From NCBI GenBank assembly GCA_946886065.1, contig CAMPHU010000105.1, positions 1 through 15,365 on the forward strand: a DNA stretch of 15,365 bases, given 5' to 3'. Source of the DNA: an uncultured Massilia sp. (lineage in GTDB: Bacteria > Pseudomonadota > Gammaproteobacteria > Burkholderiales > Burkholderiaceae). Position numbers and translations under genes: made by a program. Positions 14,075 through 15,365 of this stretch are shown piece by piece. The notes under the pieces were generated by a model. The model was not told where the DNA came from and made no database searches. It saw nothing but the letters and a program-made list of their open reading frames with translations. Numbering within the stretch: the first letter of the stretch is position 1; each line of letters starts with the position of its first letter.

Positions 14075-15176
14075 GGGATATCGCTCCGTAGAAGTCGGTT
14101 AGCCTGTTCGCCTGAACAGTCCAGTTGTAGTGGTCCAGCACAGCCTGACGGCCTTTCTGGCCCATCGATCGGGCGATCTCCGGATGCGCCGCCAGATAAT
14201 CGATCGCCTCCGCGATTGCGCGCGGCTCGGCCGGGTCGACACACAGGCCGCAGCCATGACCTTCGATAATGTCGCGCCATAAGGGAAAATCCGAGGCGAT
14301 CACCGGAATGCCGGCCGACATGTATTCGAACATCTTGGTCGGGTGCGAATCCAGGTGATTGGGCAGCCGGTGGAAGGTCACGATGCCCGCTACAGAGTGC
14401 TGCATCACCGCGCGGACGCCGGCGCGGTCGAGGAAACCGGACGGGTTCACCCGGTGCCATCCCGGGTGCGCCTTCAGTTCGGCTTCCAGCTGCGGCTCGG
14501 GGAACCTCCCGACAAGGTTGATCCGTGCCGGTGAGCGTAAGTGCTGGCCTGCGTGGACCAGCTCGCGGATGCCGCGGATCTCGCTGATTCCGCCGACGTA
14601 GCAGACCTCGTTCTGCTTGTCCGCCCACGGCGTTGCGTTGTCGAGCTCGCCGATCAGGGGGAAATTGTTGACGTCTACCGTTGCCGGATGGATGCCGAGG
14701 AACTTGTCCCGAATGAAAGGCGTAGCGGCGATAATGCCGTCGAAGCGGGAGCAGGCGTAGCGCTCGAACAGGGCAAAGGTCGCCGAGATGAGCCTGCCCG
14801 CCAAGGGGCCAAGATAGGGTTTGCTCAGCAGCTGGCGCGGGACATCCTCGTGGGAGTCGAAAATGACCGTCTTGCCAAGGCGTTTCAAGGCCAGGCCGGC
14901 GGGGAGCAGTTCGGGGTCGTGCAGATGATAGGCGTCAGCGTCAAGGCTCAATGCCTTGTCGCGCACCCGGCGAGTTGTGGCGAGGATGCGTTTAAGCCGG
15001 CCCGGCAGGCGGCCGACATCGGCAATGGTGACGCCCTCGCGCATTTCGTCTCCCAGGCCGTCGGCAACCACCAGTGTGACGTCGTACCCATGTGTAGCCA
15101 GGGTCCGGCACTGTTTGATGAAGATGCGCGTGTCATTGCGTGGATGGGCGGACGTGAGATGAACGATCTTTCGCAT
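14046..15176 (-). CDS. GT4-family glycosyltransferase
   Basis: Cytoplasmic GT-B glycosyltransferase of 376 residues, first gene of the minus operon. The N-terminal domain begins MRKIVHLTSAHPRNDTRIF and has the block HLHDPELLPAGLALKR (His86-Asp87-Glu89) followed by TVIFDSHEDVP, typical of GT4 enzymes in exopolysaccharide clusters. The C-terminal donor domain has VCYVGGIS (191-198), INLVGRFPEPQLEAEL and SHPTKMFEYMSAGIPVI (Lys281, Glu284), the nucleotide-sugar binding EX7E-like segment. An upstream frame extends to an ATG at 15215, but the ATG at 15176 has GAGGT seven bases upstream and gives the usual family N-terminus, so it is chosen. The 3' end overlaps the acyltransferase gene. The donor and acceptor are unknown. 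WecB in the same operon makes ManNAc a candidate donor sugar. Confidence 0.9.
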   Translation of the reverse strand: MRKIVHLTSAHPRNDTRIFIKQCRTLATHGYDVTLVVADGLGDEMREGVTIADVGRLPGRLKRILATTRRVRDKALSLDADAYHLHDPELLPAGLALKRLGKTVIFDSHEDVPRQLLSKPYLGPLAGRLISATFALFERYACSRFDGIIAATPFIRDKFLGIHPATVDVNNFPLIGELDNATPWADKQNEVCYVGGISEIRGIRELVHAGQHLRSPARINLVGRFPEPQLEAELKAHPGWHRVNPSGFLDRAGVRAVMQHSVAGIVTFHRLPNHLDSHPTKMFEYMSAGIPVIASDFPLWRDIIEGHGCGLCVDPAEPRAIAEAIDYLAAHPEIARSMGQKGRQAVLDHYNWTVQANRLTDFYGAISHVRQTVPAV

Positions 15177-15207
15177 GAGTGAACCTCGGAATAAGCGCGG
15201 GAACATA

Positions 15208-15365
15208 AGCCACAACCCAGCAATCGGAAGCCATCAGCCACGAGCCACGAGCTATGCCTCACAAATCACAGGTCACAGACAGAACTCAGATCCCAGAAAC
15301 CAGAAACCAGAAACCAGAAACCAGAAACCAGAAACCAGAAACCAGAACCCGGAAACCAGAAGCCA
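15208..15365. repeat. Degenerate heptanucleotide tandem array
   Basis: Reading in steps of seven from 15208, successive units are agccaca, acccagc, aatcgga, agccatc, agccacg twice, agctatg, cctcaca, aatcaca, ggtcaca, gacagaa, ctcagat, cccagaa, then accagaa seven times (15299-15347), cccggaa and accagaa, still running at the window edge. The phase is kept for about 22 units while the unit sequence drifts. It lies 31 bases upstream of the minus-operon start, where a promoter would be expected. The perfect part has no stop codon in any frame. Confidence 0.85.

Noticed and set aside
14541..15182. 213-codon open frame on the plus strand
   Set aside because: Antisense shadow of the GT4 gene at 14046-15176, without family features.
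15219..15233. Sigma-54-like match on the minus strand (AGCAATCGGAAGCCA on plus)
   Set aside because: Spacing between GC and CC is nine bases instead of the required ten, and it lies inside the heptamer array.
15208..15365. CRISPR array
   Set aside because: The repeated unit is seven bases with no spacers, so this is a simple tandem repeat.

Overview
This window is a polysaccharide biosynthesis locus from a GC-rich Gram-negative bacterium. The protein style (flippase, Wzy, short PglC-like phosphoglycosyl transferase, RHDxD-type deacetylase) and a lipobox lipoprotein suggest a betaproteobacterium of the Burkholderiales, perhaps Oxalobacteraceae. That placement is a judgement from protein character, not a database result. 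No ribosomal or tRNA gene, transposase or CRISPR array was found.

Layout. A minus-strand membrane O-acyltransferase (116-1318) lies at the left edge. About 1.2 kb of apparently non-coding DNA follows. It becomes AT-rich towards its right end and carries a sigma-54-like -24/-12 element (2267-2282) and repeated TAATTTGAGGG motifs. A plus-strand run of six genes then reads flippase (2556-3866), Wzy-type polymerase/ligase (3870-5102), GT4 glycosyltransferase (5112-6344), phosphoglycosyl transferase (6517-7113), DegT-type sugar aminotransferase (7121-8323) and a PAP2-like membrane protein (8360-9031). Its 3' end runs into a tandem ~105-bp repeat and about 550 bp without a convincing gene. From the right edge a minus-strand operon reads GT4 glycosyltransferase (15176-14046), FemAB/GNAT-like acyltransferase (14074-13379), CE4-like polysaccharide deacetylase (13382-12603) and UDP-GlcNAc 2-epimerase wecB (12554-11445). 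After 600 bp with two strong palindromes comes a minus-strand beta-helix lipoprotein (10843-9581), convergent with the plus-strand operon.

How the genes fit together. The aminotransferase would make a 4-amino sugar nucleotide. The PglC-like enzyme would load the first sugar phosphate on undecaprenyl phosphate, and the two GT4 enzymes would extend the unit, possibly with ManNAc supplied through WecB. The flippase would move the lipid-linked unit across the inner membrane and Wzy would polymerise or ligate it. Deacetylase, GNAT-like enzyme and membrane acyltransferase would decorate the sugar. The PAP2-like protein may act on the lipid carrier and the beta-helix lipoprotein on the exported polymer. 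No Wza/Wzc export genes and no nucleotide-sugar dehydratase are present, so the locus is probably incomplete here or borrows these functions.

Most unusual features: a heptanucleotide-period array just upstream of the minus operon, the sigma-54-like promoter, the coupled transferase/deacetylase/epimerase operon, and an 8-G tract inside the 5' part of the beta-helix gene.
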